DNA of 64,000 bases from positions 12,284,387-12,348,386 of the forward strand of contig JAEMBT020000006.1 in NCBI GenBank assembly GCA_018873245.2, read 5' to 3'. The notes under the pieces were generated by a model. It was not told the DNA's origin and made no database searches. It saw only the letters and a program-made list of their open reading frames with translations. Origin of the DNA: Archegozetes longisetosus (taxonomy: Eukaryota; Arthropoda; Arachnida; Sarcoptiformes; Trhypochthoniidae). Both the position numbers and the translations under genes were made by a program. Below are positions 35,834 to 49,630 of this stretch, in pieces. How positions within the stretch are numbered: position 1 is the first letter of the stretch; each line of letters begins with the position of its first letter.

Positions 35834-37255
35834 CATTTGAATAATTTCTACCGTTTATCTCTAATAATAGTATTAATGGTAAGCTCAATACCAGGCTATT
35901 GGTTTATCTGCTCAAAATCCGTCAACGATTTAGATCAATGTGCCTATTATACTATGTTTATCGGTAATAAAGAAGCTCTAATTCCTGCCAGTGATGCAGA
36001 AATGGATCAACACTGCAGGTAATTACAAAATTTGCTTATTAGGTTTTGTTTAATACAATAATATCTCGATATAGTGAATCCCCTTGTAGTGAACCCTTTT
36101 TTAATAGTGGATGTTAATCATTGTCACCAGTAATTCACCATATCGAAATATTACTGTAATTGAATATCAGGTTTCTTATTAAAAGAAATTTCAACTGTTG
36201 TAATTTGAATCATTATCTTTGAGTTCTATATAAAAACCAACTTTTAATGAATAAATTATTGATTCTTCTAATGAATTGTAATCAGTCAAATCAAAAGTGG
36301 TATTAAGTGTCTGTATGACTACTCGGCCTCGTGCTTGACTGGAATGCCGCAACAGGCCCTTCTAATGATATTTAAAAACATGGACAATCATATGAATGAC
36401 AGGTGTAACAAACCTGATGATAGGCAAGATTTTCTCAATAATGTCAAGTGTTTCAATCCGAGAGAAAAAATGAATCAATTGAATGTATGCCATGATAAGT
36501 ACATAGTTATGATGGAAAAAATAAAAAGTATAGGCGAAGATGATCGTATTACCGCGTCCTGTTGTAGTTTCCATCTATTCCACAACTGTATCATAAGTAA
36601 AGCTAAAGAAGTTTGTGGAGACGGAGCCTCTCAATATTGGGATGATATGATTCGAGAAGTGGTAAGTTTATTCAAGTTTATCAAGACTATAGGTCATGCA
36701 TTATTATTATTGCGAACCACAATCGTTATTGTTAAATACTTATGAAGATCGAAGCTTAGATCAAGTTAGGTTAGGTTATAATACGCTCAAATTTAATGCT
36801 ACACGTAGTTACGTAATAACTTTATGAAATGAATTAGAATAGAGTATGATTCACAATAATTTATGTGCTTATAAATAGTCTCGTAAGTTCAGTTAAAAGA
36901 GAAAAACGGCAGAATTGAAAGCTCTGTTTCACTTAAAACTCATGTCAAGATGAGGTTGTTCGGTCTCGGATAATAAAGTAAAAAACTTTTCCTAACGAGA
37001 CGCATTATAGGCAGAAAAGTTATTCTCTGATAATAATCTTGAATATTAAGATTGATTTTTCTAAAGGCTGAGGAATCTGTATCATTTGCTTGTGGTGACT
37101 TTGATTCTATTGGCAAATGTAGTTCAAAGCTGAAACCTGACATCTGGAGTCAACTCAAAGCTATAAGCGATTCGAATGATCCAAATGACTACAAACATAA
37201 CTACAGAACACTTATTCCTATAGTCCTTGAAATGATTCAAGATTACAAGATATAG
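35834..37255 (+). CDS. secreted Cys-rich protein, family A (right-arm copy)
   Basis: Exons 35834-36018, 36298-36661 and 37067-37255 with the same phases as the left-arm copy. The leader is RLSLIIVLMVSSIPG, the Cys motifs CLYDYSASCL, CCSFHLFHNC and FACGDFDSIGKC. In the middle exon I count about 15 base differences from the mirror copy, 13 of them changing residues. The intron just before it (36019-36297) differs at about one site. The true first exon is not resolved, as in the other arm. It is divergent from the family B gene at 34491. Confidence 0.8.
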
Positions 37256-37853
37256 TGTTGGATGCAATAATTATGAATTACTCTTAAATTTCTAAATTTT
37301 ATTTGAATACACAATATTGAGATCAAAAATAAAAATAATAATAGAAAAAATTCATGAAATTCACAGGATATTTAGCAAAACTTCTTTCAATAATAGTTTC
37401 GTTTTGTTCGTCGATTTGTTTAATAAGATGATAGGCAATATAAGATTTCAGACTTGAAACTCATAAAATCATATAAATAAGATGTGTTTGAAATCTTTCA
37501 TCGGAATAAAATACCAACTCTTTAAAAATAGATTAAAAGTCCCAATATCCAGTAATGAGACAAAGAATGGCTAAAGACTTTTACTATATTTGAGCTTTAA
37601 GCAAAAACAGATTAATTACATCTGTGCTTTGAAAATTCAAAATTTTATCTATTTTTTCCCTAGTTATTTATATTTCAGTGCTTTATAATCAGTATGAAAT
37701 TTTTAACTGTAAAAAAGTCAAAAAACTGTTTCGTTTTTGTTTTCTTTGTACAATAAAAATCTTTTCATAAGGATTATTCGGAACATTAGGAAAAGTGTCT
37801 TGATTAAAGTTTTATTTTCTACAATTAATAAGCATACATAATGATGTAAATAT

Positions 37854-39143
37854 GGGTTTGGGTCAAAAGACCGACAAACATAAGACCGACAATCAAAAGA
37901 CCGATAAATGACCGACGATCAAAGGACCGACACAATAAAAAGACCACAATCAAATGGCCGACGATCTAAAATATTACCGGTATGAATAAATATTCAATGT
38001 TGTGAGAGTGGCTTTTATATACTGTAACAACTCTTATACTCTGATAATTAACAATTTTATTAATATATGGATTTAATATAATACACAAAATTAAACGATA
38101 ATTCGGAGTCTCAGCTCTCCATTTTCCCTTTCTCTATTACACTCACTTTGAATACTTTCAGACTTTTTATGTTTTAAAAGACTTATTTTTTTAACACTGT
38201 TTCACTTTCGCACAGAGACTTATAAGGTTCTCTCCTCGAGGCCACCGCACGAAGACTGACTCTCTTAACAAGTTTTTAAACATATCTTATATAGACAAAA
38301 TAGATCTGAATTGTTATTTTTTTTATAGATATTGAACCGCATTTCATAGCAAACGTTAACACAATGATAACCTTGTAAGCATTTAATAAAGCATTACATA
38401 AAATATATGGCAGTTTTATGATAAATGTTTGACAAATTATTTTAAAAGAATGAAAAACTGATTTAAAGTCAGAATTCACATCTGCATAACAATATGAAAA
38501 GATTCAAATTTTAGTCTTTTTTAATTCCTGTTTGAATTCACTTCAAAGTAAAATTGAAATTAGTCTAAAATTTACATTCGAATAGTCAGCTTTCATGTTT
38601 AATCTAACTTTGATCGAAGTTTATACGAAATTTTTTTAAATTCAATTAAAATTTTCTTAATCTTTGTTTTATATGATCAAATATTAATTAGGAATACAAT
38701 AGAAATCTATCATAAATTTACCAAAATTATCAGGAAATTTAAATTTTCATTTAATATTGTTATATTAAGTAAAAGTATTCTTAGTTAATTTTGATTATAA
38801 TAGGAAATGAATTTTTGAGATACTAATAATGGAATGTTCTTCTTTGAGAATGATATTTTGAGGCAACGTTACCTAAAAGTATTTCTAACATTCTTTTATC
38901 AAGTAGTCTGAAAGTATACAAAGTGAGGGCAATAGAGAAGGGGAAAATGGAGAGCTGAAATTCCGAATTATAGTTTAATTTTGTGTATTATATTAAATCT
39001 ATATATTAATAAAATTGTTAATTATCAGAGTATAAGAGTTGTTACAGTATATAAAAGCCACTCTCACAACATTGAATATTTATTCATACCGGTAATATTT
39101 TAGATCGTCGGTCTTTTGATTGTCGGTCTTTTGACCCAAACCC
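37854..39143. mobile_element. 1.3-kb foldback element with GACCGAC-repeat ends
   Basis: Begins GGGTTTGGGTCAAAAGACC and ends with its reverse complement. Inside each end are tandem variants of AAAAGACCGACAATC. The arms pair for about 300 bases, through ATATTACCGGTATGAAT to a box ATTTTCCC(C)TTCTCTAT. The centre is A+T-rich with no coding sequence. The end motif is shared with the element at 58296-58987, so one family. Confidence 0.85.
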
Positions 39144-40930
39144 TCTCAGCTATGGTATGATATTCTTTGCCTTCATTTCTCATTCGGTATATCTGAAGAC
39201 GTACGGATTCAATAAATTCTGGAAATTTTACTTTTTTTCACAAGAAATTTATCTTAAATGAAAATATCTCAATTGAAAGGCATTTATTGAGTAGATATTC
39301 TGTATAATTTAATCTTAAGAAATTGCAAAATAACTTTTTCTCGCTTTGATTTAGTCTAAAACAGATATTTACTTATAAATGACAGTTCGGAATAACAAGA
39401 CTCATTATTATGATTAGTTATTTGTAGATAACTATCCATAAAAGCTGAAGATTTCGCGTCTATTCGATCGACTTTATTAGGCTAAGTACACAATCGCACG
39501 AGATACCGGGTGAGGATCAAAATTTTGCAAAAGTTCATGCGATTGTATCTCTTGTTACCGAAACCTTCAAATAGTTTTCTATACACCAGAGTAAAGCCAA
39601 TAATCTCTACTCTTGATTAATATGAAATAATTTATGCAAAAATTAATAAAGCAAAATATGGATAATTTAAATCAATATGAAGGCGTTAGTCGAAGAGTAG
39701 GCGCTCTCTAACGCTTAGGAAATTGAAAGGACTTGAGAAAAGTCTAAGAAAGAGTTTAAGTTTTTAGATCGGAAATTGAATCATCATTAATCAAATTTGT
39801 TCAAAATGCTTATTTCTGAACTTTCTATCATAATTAATACGTTTAGCTTATGAGAAAGTTTTACCGATTTCACGTAACAAGCTTTTAGATATTCAAAAGC
39901 TTATGATAAACATACCTAAATCCGATTCTAAATTTTACGAAACTTTATATTCTTTAGAAACAGCGCCTATTTCTAAAACACAAGAATTTTTTATGATATT
40001 TTTGAAAAATCTAGCAAAATGACAGTAAAATCACTCAAAAAAGATACTCAAATAAAAATATATTTAAATAAGCTATCAGATTAATAATCTTTGATTTACG
40101 TAAATATCGAAGAAAATGAATTGCAAAGATTTATATAGATAAAAACTTTTCATTTTTTGTTCTATGAATAAAACTTATGTTAAATGTGAAGTGTTTTAAC
40201 TTAAAACAAATGAATTAAGTCAACTTTTGAAATAGGATTTTATCAATGATTCACTGTTTTAAAAAAATATTTTGCGATTTTTAATACTGAATTGAAGGAC
40301 ATATTACTAATGATTTCGTTATTTAACAGAAGAGGAATTGCAAATTAGTTAAGCCCTTTAATGACCTTTATAAAGGAGCAGAGGCTACTCTTCGACTAAA
40401 GCCTTCATATGAACTCGAATAAACGATTGTAAAACTTTATCTTAGAAATCGATCGCAAAGGTGGCTCTAACACATTTTTGAGATCGCGGGGCAATATTAA
40501 TGCAAAAGTGTACAAAATGAGGCATCTTACAAAGGAGCTGATGAGCTCATCCGTAAATTTCATCGCGGCCAGAATTTTAAATTCTGGTCCGACTTGGTAT
40601 CAATTCATTATGATCGAGAGATTATTGAAGTTTACGATAGGCTTAATGTGCGATATGTGCATCTCAAAGAAAATCCTTCGGTACCTCGGCTTCGGTCCAC
40701 AGAAGAAATTTGGGCTGAAATCTAGAGAAGAGTTTATACTAATGGGTGGACAGCAACTACGGTTGAATAGCTAATTAAAAGAATCAATTTTAAGCTAAAA
40801 CTTTGGGCCAAAGCTATTTCCAGTGTCCTTTTGTGGGACTGAAAACTAAAGTCAATAAGGCTGCTGAAAATGGTGCCAATTCAGTTCCTCGATAAATAAG
40901 TATAAAAAATTTCATTTCTCTAAGAAAATA

Positions 40931-43900
40931 TACTACCGCTCATAAGTATGGAAATAAGAGGAATTAACTCGATATCTTGTCTGTGAATATAACTAAGGAA
41001 TTACTTCGTTTATTTTAGCGAACCTTGTCTTAAATTAATGCGTCATAATTTAGGATTCGAACGATATAAAAATATCAAATAGCATCGCATTTTAAGTAAA
41101 GTTATAAGCAATCAAAAATTTTTGTGATTTTCTCATGCGATCATAAGAAAATATTTTATTTGACTGAATTAAAGTGAAAAAATCTTTTAACATTTCTTCA
41201 AAATTAAATAGAACAATATACTAATTAAGTAAAGCATTTTAAAACCAAAATATATTAATTTAAAACTAATTCGTTGAAAAAGTGGTCAAATTACGAGAAT
41301 TTTCTAAAGTCGAAGTCTCCATATGTTCAGGATGAGAATTGAAGGCAAAACATATCAAACCATACCCGAAGTGATAGGATGTAGTCCCTCATGTGCTTAT
41401 AAAGTCGCAAAAAGATAAACACTTTCGGAACAGCTCGTAACATAACAAAAGTGGTCGAAAACGCTGTACAACCAAGCGAACTAATAATAGAATTTTAACA
41501 ACTCTGGCGAAAAAACGAAGAATCTCGGCTAGAGGAATTAAACAAGACCTGCAATCTGCAAATATCAATTGCAGTGAATCAACAATTAAAAGGCGATTAA
41601 GAGAAAAGTATTATCTTGTCGGAATCGCACGCAAGAGACCGGCTGTAAGCGGTGAAAATCGCATAAAAAGATTCGCGTCTGCAAAGAAATACTTAAATAT
41701 GCCTCTGGGCTTCTGGAATGAAATCATTTGATCAGATGAATCAAAATTCGAGTTAATTAGCTCGTAAAGACGAATTAGAGTGTGGAAAAACGAAATGAAG
41801 GGTTTAGTAAAGACAAAATTGCGGTTAATGTAAAGTACTCACCTTGTGAAATGGTCTGGGAGATGTGTTTCAGCCTCTGGTATCGGCAATTTAGTCGAAA
41901 TTAACGCTAAAATGGACGCTAAACATTATGTAGAAATCATTAATAACAATCTATGCGCGAGTGCAGAACTCATGGGAATCAAAGATAATTTTATCTTTCA
42001 ATCTGATAACGACCCCAAACACACTTCGCGTTTAGCGATGAAATGGTTCGCGGAAAATGGGGTCGAACAGATTGAATAGCCACAACAAAGCCCAGACTTG
42101 AATATAATCGAGCATTTGTGGCATGAATTGGACAGATCGGTATCTCAATCTATCCGGAAATCAATTGCAGGGCTAAAAAAGTCTTATTTGAAAGTTGGAA
42201 ACAGATCGGACAAGAAGTCATTGATCAGTTGATCGGAAGTATCCCTAAACGACCTGAAGAAATGATCAAAGCGAACGGAGGCAATACTAACTACTAGTTA
42301 TTAATTTATAGCTAAATTGGTTAACATTATTACCCTTTTACCTAACTTTATGTTACATGTAGTTGTAAGTTGAGAGACCGTACCTGTAAGTAGACCTTGA
42401 GGTATAACTACATGTAGTTGTATCGTAAGTACTTCATAGTTAAAACTTATGATGTGCTTCTCTCAGAGTATAGTTACAGATTGTATTTGTCTGAACTTTT
42501 AACTTTGTGAACTATTAGTAACTTGGAATGTTTCTAAGATATTTGTTGACTAAATAATAAGTGAAAATTTCCCTAAATATTCAATATAATGGCGGAAACA
42601 AGTGTCGTTTTGATTAACTCATTAAATGAAGATGAGATTATGAATAATAGCCAAATAGATTCAGAAGAATTGAGTGATATATCGCTAAATAAAGATAGTG
42701 TTTCAGGTAAATAGAAGTATATATTGATAAAATATAGACAAGCAAGTTTAATAATGATTTTTGTCATAAGCGATGACTTCACCTAATGATAACTTTACTG
42801 AATCTCAATCAGAAGACTTCTCACACGTTAATCAAAGTAAAAAATCATCAAAAGAACATCTTATACAATCGAATTTAAATTAAAAGCTGTCGATTATCTG
42901 AGAAATGATATGTCAAATAATAAATATATCGCATCAAATAATTCAAAACATGACCTCAAAAAGCATGTCAGTCGTCAAAACTTTATTTTATGGTTAAAAC
43001 AAGAGTCGAAACTAAGAGCAATTAAAGAAAACCGTTCATTTTCAATTAAAAGACGGCGCGTAGTCAGTAAAGATGTTGGTGTTTATTGTGCGAAATTTCC
43101 AGAAATCGATGAACTCACAAAACAAAAAATTATTAACCGTAGGAATAGTGGACTTCAAGTTAGTGATGAGGACATATTCAGATTTGGAATTGAATCGCGA
43201 GATGAAATTAATAAAAATCGCTCAAATGCCGATCAAATTAAGTTTAATGCCTCGAATGGATGGAGATATGCATTCAAAAGACGAAACGATGTCGTATTAA
43301 GACAAGTTACTACTGTTGGCCAAAAGTATCAGACAATGCTAAACAACTCGCTGAACAATTTTTAATTTAACGATGAATGGGTAGCAAATAATTTAAGAAG
43401 GAATCTAATCTCCAAATAACCATAGCAAACATGGACGAAATCCCACTTTATTTTGATTGTCCGACAAGATCAACTTATGATTTTAAAGGAGTAAATACAG
43501 TAAAAGTAAAAACTACAGGCAAAGAAAAGTTACGCTTCACTCTTGTGTTATGTGCATTAGTGGACGGGAGAAAGTGTGATGCTATGATAATATTTAAAAA
43601 CTTGGTTAAACCTCCAAAACCTGGTAAAGGTGTCAAACGGCCTAAGAATGTAAAAGTAGAGGCGACAAAAGGGGGTTCAATGACAGAAGACTTGATGATA
43701 AAGTGGATGTCGCAAGTTTGGAAAAATAGACCCAATGGTTTTATCTTTAATTTCGTTCAAAGTACATTTAACCACAACTTATTGATATACGATTCTGCTC
43801 GAAGTCATACAACTGCAAAAGTCAAGTCCAATTTTCGCCGGCATTACAAGACTGATATTAGTGTTATACCGGAAGGAATAACACCATTAATACAGCCTTT

Positions 43901-44730
43901 AGATGTATCTATTAATCGTTCAGTTAAAGCAAAATTTGCAAAATTATGGAAAGAATGGATGGAAGAGGCAGAAAAAGAATTTAAGACGACCGGTCAAAAG
44001 CCTAAAGTAACTTATGAATGGGTCAGTCTTGTCTGGCGCAAAATTGATTCCGATATGATTAGAAATGCTTTCATGTCCAGTGGTATAACAATTAGTGGCG
44101 AAAGAAATGCTAATGATTATAATATTAAATTAACTCAAGTAATGTCGACCGGTATCCCTATGAATGATGAACAAAGTGATAACACAGGAATCACTGATGA
44201 CGAGGAAGATGAAACTGATGATGAGGCAGAAGTCAGAGAATTGGATTTGGAAAGCGATTGTGAAGTAGTGGCTTAAATAACACAGCATTAGTATTAAATA
44301 GCATAAATAAAAGTATTAAAAAAATAAAATTAACTTTGATTGATTTGTATTAAAATAATGAGTACTGTCTCTAGGTATTATCACATGTAATAATGAATGT
44401 AATTATAACTTAAGGTATAATTACATGTAAAAAGCGTTATTTTGTTAAACTTTCAAAAATGGTCCTCTCGAGGTATAACTACATGTAATATAAAGTTAGG
44501 TAAAAGGGTAATACTTTCACAAATATTTACTTAATTTTGACCCACATTCTTTTAAAAGAATTCAAACTGTAACCAAACTACGACCCAAATTCGGTGTTTA
44601 TTAAACCCATTTTTTGAAGACATAACATAGTACATATATGCGATATTAATTGTTTTTTATTCCAAGTCATAGAGAAATAAGTAAATTTTTTATGCATTAT
44701 GAAATTTTTCCATACTTATGAGCGGCAGTG
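40931..44730 (+). mobile_element. Tc1-type element (DD34E), decayed, hosting a pogo element
   Basis: The ends TACTACCGCTCATAAGTATGG and CCATACTTATGAGCGGCAGTG are inverted, with TA duplicated (40929-40930, 44731-44732). The transposase is readable from about 41310 to 42300: a helix-turn-helix part (MRIEGKTYQTIPEVIGCSP-like), then QSDNDPKHTS and QSPDLNIIEHLWHELD. The spacing between the second Asp and the Glu is 34 residues, the classic Tc1 signature. Several stops and frame changes. Its length without the nested pogo element is about 1.6 kb, typical of Tc1. Confidence 0.88.
42330..44511 (+). mobile_element. pogo/Tigger-type element nested in the Tc1 element
   Basis: The ends TTACCCTTTTACCTAAC and GTTAGGTAAAAGGGTAA are inverted, with TA on both sides (42328-42329, 44512-44513). 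Subterminal GGTATAACTACATGTA boxes recur at both ends. The transposase starts near 42590 (MAETSVVLINSLNEDE). It has a CENP-B-type DNA-binding part (YTIEFKLKAVDYL, FILWLKQESKLRA) and a DDE_1 core with NMDEIPLYFD, LLIYDSARSH and QPLDVSINRS; 36 residues separate the last two Asp. The core frame 43431-44276 is open and ends in an acidic tail. Frame changes lie before it, near 42850 and 43370. Decayed but still fairly young. Confidence 0.9.
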
Positions 44731-44861
44731 TATGTATTTAGTTTGACTAACGTGGCTAAACAATAAATTGCTGACTGGATTTACTTTTGCAAAATTTATA
44801 TCCTCACCCGATAGTATACGTCAAACTGTACGCTTAAAATACAACAAAAGCCAATAAGAGA

Positions 44862-46590
44862 TAAACAATATAGGGGAAAGATTAAAGAAAAATAAAATTA
44901 TACCACTTTATAAGTTTTATTTGGTATAGTAAGTCATATAAAAAAGTTTACATACTTAAGGCAAAAGTGTTTACAAGTGTTGTTTTGTAAAATTTTCATA
45001 AGCAAAATGATTAATGCATGTAAAAGTTCGTTATTTGTTTCGTCATAAGTCAGACTTACAAGACTCGCGTCTATAAAAGTTTCCAATATATTACTAATAT
45101 TACTAATATTAATGTGATCCTTATATGTGTTAGTTGCGAAAAAGTTCTATTTGACGTATACTTTTTCGTGCGATTGTACAACGCGCATGAAACCGAAATC
45201 CAATTATCTATTTAGACCTGATTCGACTTTAATGATGTCCTTTGATGAAAAAGATAACTCACAATTCGATTTCGGGCTCAAGTGTTCAGCCGATATGGAC
45301 TCGAGCTTTCTTGAGCCGACCCGACTTTTCCTGCTTAAACTCGGTCCACCCTAACCCAACAGTAGCCCGATGTTCATCCCTAGTATATTTGAATATAGCT
45401 GAATTCAAATTAATTAGATTTTCCTTCACTATGATTCTTGCATTAATGGTTATTAAAACAAGTTTTTGATCAAATAAACTAATTAGTGAACGCCTGTTTA
45501 AGTAGTAAATTGAAGCTTAACATTAAATAAGTGAAAAGTTCAGTAATTTTCTTACTATTTAATACTTTTGGTTTCGAAGCGCAAAATTTACAAATTAAAT
45601 AAATTTGCTTTAACACTTAAAGAAATATTTCAAGATTTTAATTATTTTTCAATTTTTAAAAAATAACCTTTTTCATCTGAAAACTAGTTCGTAAATGAAT
45701 AATATTTTCTTAAATTATTTCAAACTTTTGCAATTCATTTAAAGGGGAATGCACTTTTCTCAATTAGCAATTAACACAATTAAGAATTGGATTATTGCCT
45801 ATCAAGAAAAATGCAACTCTTCTTAGATGAGTAGCAGAAGATATTTAACGTTGATAAAATAACTAGACTTCGTATTCAAAAGTTAATATTGTGAAAGCCA
45901 AGATACTTCTAAATTATGATAGCTAATGACAAATAAAAAATACTATAATAACTATACTTCGGATTTTCCAGGAGGTATAAACTGAAAATCGGTTGGGAAT
46001 TGAGATTTATTGTAAAACCAAAACTCGCCCGTTTTACGAACAAATTTTCAAAAAGTACAACACTTTTGCTAAGAAAATTTTTTGATCCTCATGATTCTCG
46101 AATATAAAATCTAATCAAGGGTTAATATGATAAAAGTATTCAAAGATTTTAGGCATCTTATGAAAATATTTCATTCAAGAGATCTAAATTAGGACCAATG
46201 AGGAATTTGGTTCTTTGAAAATCACTATTGGTTACAATTTTTGACATATTTTGACTCAAGAACCGGGAGTTTTAAAGTTTCTCAATTTACGAAATATGTT
46301 TTACTGCTAATCTCCTGAAACCCTAATTTAAGGACCAAAATCGGTAATTCCCAAAAAATCCGAGGTCTGATAATAATTCATAAGTCTATTACATATTCAG
46401 CTGTCATTTCTTAACGATAATGAGGTTGTTTTTGTTTTTCACAGATATTAGTCCACAACTTATAAGTTGAATAAATAATGGCTTAAATAAATTTGTAATA
46501 AGTAAATATTTTGACGATTTAAAATTTATATATAACGTTTAGAATAGGTTTAATTATTTTATTTTCGCATATCTAGAGGAAAGAAGTTTT
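44862..46590. other. no gene seen
   Basis: A+T-rich DNA. A C+T-rich patch near 45290-45380 (GAGCCGACCCGACTT) looks like the end of a decayed element, but no partner end was found. The short open frames there overlap in two frames without support. Confidence 0.5.
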
Positions 46591-46607
46591 TATTATTGAC
46601 TTTAGTT

Positions 46608-47966
46608 ATGAGAACTAAAATAGTGATATTGTTGATAATCAATTTGGGAATTGTATCATCATTTCAATGTCCCGATAAAAGGACAGCGAGAGGTGGAATC
46701 TCTGAAGCTGACAAATGTGGCAAAAGACTATTTGGTTTACTGGAGAAAGCATGTCAGGGTAAGTCACATCGTTGGAAAACTTTTAGAAAAATTTTAGAGA
46801 TACTTTTTAGAATTTTTCTTTTGCAATACTAGTATGCATAAACTCGTAAATTAAAATTTTCTCATTTAGTCTTACAAATACAGTATTTTTCACTTCAATT
46901 TGTATCTATTGCATTGCTATTTGTGTACTTAGTTTAATCCTTATGAAAACCGGTTGCTTATCTCAAAACTATTTGTGTTAATTTCATTGCTATTTGTAAT
47001 TTTAAAGCATATCTTATTTATTGCACAAAACACATTTGATTTCATTTGTTTATAGAACAATTTAAGTTTAGATCAAATTCTTTAAAATTTTTTTATTGAA
47101 ATGAAAGATATAACACAATCAATAGCTTCTGTATCAAGCAGTTCATTCCACTTCTGAACTTATTTCTTCTCAGAATTGTTCAAATTATTATAAAAATATG
47201 GAAAAATACATATTCCCCAGTCTTAATAGAGAGATAATTGAGAATTAATTTAGTTGAACATCTAATCATTTAATTGTATGTTTTTCCGTCTTTTACATAT
47301 TGAAATAAAGTTTTGAATTATAAATAGCTTTGAGAAGAGCTACCGGTTCGACAAGGTTTGGGTTTACATTACAAATAGCAATTCAATAGATCCAAATTGA
47401 ACTGAAAAACACTGTACTAATTTAATTCTATTCGCAACTGAATTATAGATGGAATAACTGATAAACTTATACAAAATGTTAAAACAAATTGTTTGGACAA
47501 GGCCTCATCATGTTTTGAACAAAGCGAGGTAAATATCGATTAAAAAATATTTTTTCATTCAGATTCATAAACTACTCCTTAATTTGGTTTATAGAGATTT
47601 TTGATCAATAGTGGAAAAGCTTGCGCCATGAGTGACAGCGGTCAGGGTGTGAATATGATGGTCAAACAAAATATATGCAGTAAATCAAACCACGAAAAGG
47701 TATCACAATATCTTTAGATTTGACACAGTTATGAAAATTTTTGAATTTTGTAACTTTAGGTTAAAAAGTGTGCATTGAATGAAGCGAAGAGGCACTCTCA
47801 ACAATTATCCAACTCGGCTAAAATGCTTCCACATCTCAGTGCTGTTTGCAATAATTTTGCGGTAATATAACTAAGCTTGTAAATCAAATTTTGTCAATAT
47901 AATTATTTGAGTGTTATTTTCTCTCAATTATAGGATTGCATTCAAGATCAAGTCAACTCAAACTAA
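46608..47966 (+). CDS. small secreted Cys-rich protein, family B (third copy), five exons
   Basis: Exons 46608-46758, 47449-47528, 47595-47699, 47760-47861 and 47934-47966 join in frame to 156 residues, with the same intron phases (1,0,0,0) as the palindrome copies. The signal peptide is MRTKIVILLIINLGIVSS. The mature part opens QCPDKRTARGG and has KCGKRLFGLLEKACQD, ACAMSDSGQGVNMM, KCALNEAKRHS and VCNNFADCI. Intron 1 is expanded to 690 bases; the others are 66 to 72. The sequence is well diverged from the palindrome copies, so the family is old. Intact. Confidence 0.88.
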
Positions 47967-48354
47967 TCTAATTATATAAAACAGATTTCTATTAAATCTA
48001 AAGCTCTATAATTACATGTTTTTATTCATGATTTAATGTGTTTTTAAATTAAGATATGCAATTTTTCGTGTATTTACCTTTTCTATATTAGAATCAATGA
48101 AAAATATATCTATTGGATCCATAATATATTTCACACGTGCTGTATAATTGTTCTGCCTTTGTACTCTTAATTTATAATGATGTGAATCATATAATAGTCA
48201 ATAATATGACTGAGCATTCTTAACTTATGAGTAAAGTTTTCTTGTAATAAAAGAGTGCATATTCCATGAATGGATGAGTATAAAAAAGTTGATCCGATTA
48301 ATCTTTGAACAATTTACGTCAATTTTGTGATGATCGCTTGACTTCACCTAATTA

Positions 48355-48857
48355 TAGGGTGACCACCCGTCCCGTTTTTGACGGGACAGTCCCGTCTTCT
48401 CAAAGAAAAGACAGGAATCCCGTCAGACCAAAAACTATAGACGGGACAATTAGTTGTCCCAGTTTCAATTTTCATTTTAAAAATGTGTTTAGAAAGATAT
48501 TTTTTTGAAATTCAAACATCGAATTTTTTTACAAACAATAAGAGATTAAGAAAACCAGTCTGATGTTTAGAACACCAAAAGTTATTGGATTAATCTATTC
48601 GGACTTGACTTATATCTGATAAACCAGTATTTCTTACTTTTGAATGACTTATGAAAGATGCCATTTCTAACAAAAATTATACCTTTGAAATCAACCATGA
48701 CTAACAATTTTCAATTTTTTAATACTAGAATGTATTGTTTGACATCTAAATATTTTAAATGAATAATAAGAGCGGCAATTTTTCTTTTTAAGAATGTAAG
48801 AGTCCCTCCTTTGATATTTTAGTCCCGTCATGAGACAAGCCAGAGGTGGTCATCCTA
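48355..48857. mobile_element. non-autonomous hAT element with 8-bp target duplication
   Basis: The ends TAGGGTGACCACCCGTCCC and a mirrored ...GTGGTCATCCTA are flanked by an exact 8-base repeat CCTAATTA (48347-48354 and 48858-48865), the length hAT elements make. Internal CCCGTC/GACGGGAC boxes lie near both ends. At 503 bases it has no coding sequence. It sits between two family B genes. Confidence 0.92.
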
Positions 48858-49630
48858 CCTAATTAAAACAAGATTTTCCAATCAATAAAAATATGTTCAA
48901 AAGCTTATACATATCATTGACTATCCCATGACTTATATAATTAAAAAATTCAGTCGTCATACTAAAACAAGTTTGATTGCATCACTATCATCATAAGCTA
49001 ATTTATTCCTATGAATAATGACATTAATATGTTTATGCAGCTAAAGACATTTTCTTTTATAAATGATTCCATCAATTTTCAATAATAATGGAATTTTACT
49101 GTTTCTCAAACAGAGAAAATTCATTTAACCAAATGCACCAAAAGCAACTTAATCAAATACATTAAATGATACACTAATAGAGCAATGAAGGTAAAATTGT
49201 TGCTCAATTAAAGAACTAAAAATTTCAAAAGTTCTCAAAACCATTATATAACTTTCTCTGGTTTCAATTGTGGCCATAATATTTCTACTTCAGGTAATTT
49301 AAGTAGGGTTCGGTTTTAAGATTATTTTGCAAAAGGAGCTGTGCATTACATACTTTGATATAGCGCCTAAAAATCCATCGGTTGTGTGCGTTGGTGCTTT
49401 TGAGATTTCATCACTACTCTTTAATTACATTTCTGTAAACATGCAAGTATAGACGCATTAACTGAAAAATTAGTTTCTTCTTAATTATTGAATCAAATAT
49501 TACTGATATATATTCACCTGTTTTTTCAGCAATTTTCAATAAACCAAAAATTAATACTACTATGTAAATTTATTTCATTACAAACTGTTTGAATAATGTT
49601 TTGCGACGAGCAAATAATTAATTTTTTGGA

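Larger units (their letters stand above)
33212..37394 (-). repeat. right arm of the 4.2-kb inverted repeat
   Basis: Reverse complement of 10857-15048 over its whole length. The inner edge (33212) abuts a truncated mariner. The outer edge (about 37394) is followed by unrelated A+T-rich DNA. It carries one family B gene (-) and one family A gene (+). Confidence 0.95.
39506..44811 (+). mobile_element. outer IS630/mariner-type element, decayed, hosting two nested transposons
   Basis: Inverted ends CCGGGTGAGGATC...ATTTTGCAAAAGT and its mirror (ACTTTTGCAAAAT...ATCCTCACCCGA), each beside TA (39504-39505 and 44812-44813). A decayed transposase C-terminal part lies near 40440-40790: FHRGQNFKFWSDLVSIHYD, then NPSVPRLRSTEEIWAEI and TTVEQLIKRI, which is the pattern of the DDE domain of a Tc1/mariner-related enzyme. 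Stops and missing N-terminal parts make it inactive. The complete Tc1 at 40931-44730 interrupts its right part. Confidence 0.75.

Noticed and set aside
40478-40774. 98-codon open frame as a separate gene
   Set aside because: Overlaps the decayed mariner-type transposase, whose family motifs are mostly in another frame.
45127-45469. Two overlapping 75-codon frames
   Set aside because: Overlap in different frames, no domain, and lie in a patch that looks like repeat DNA.
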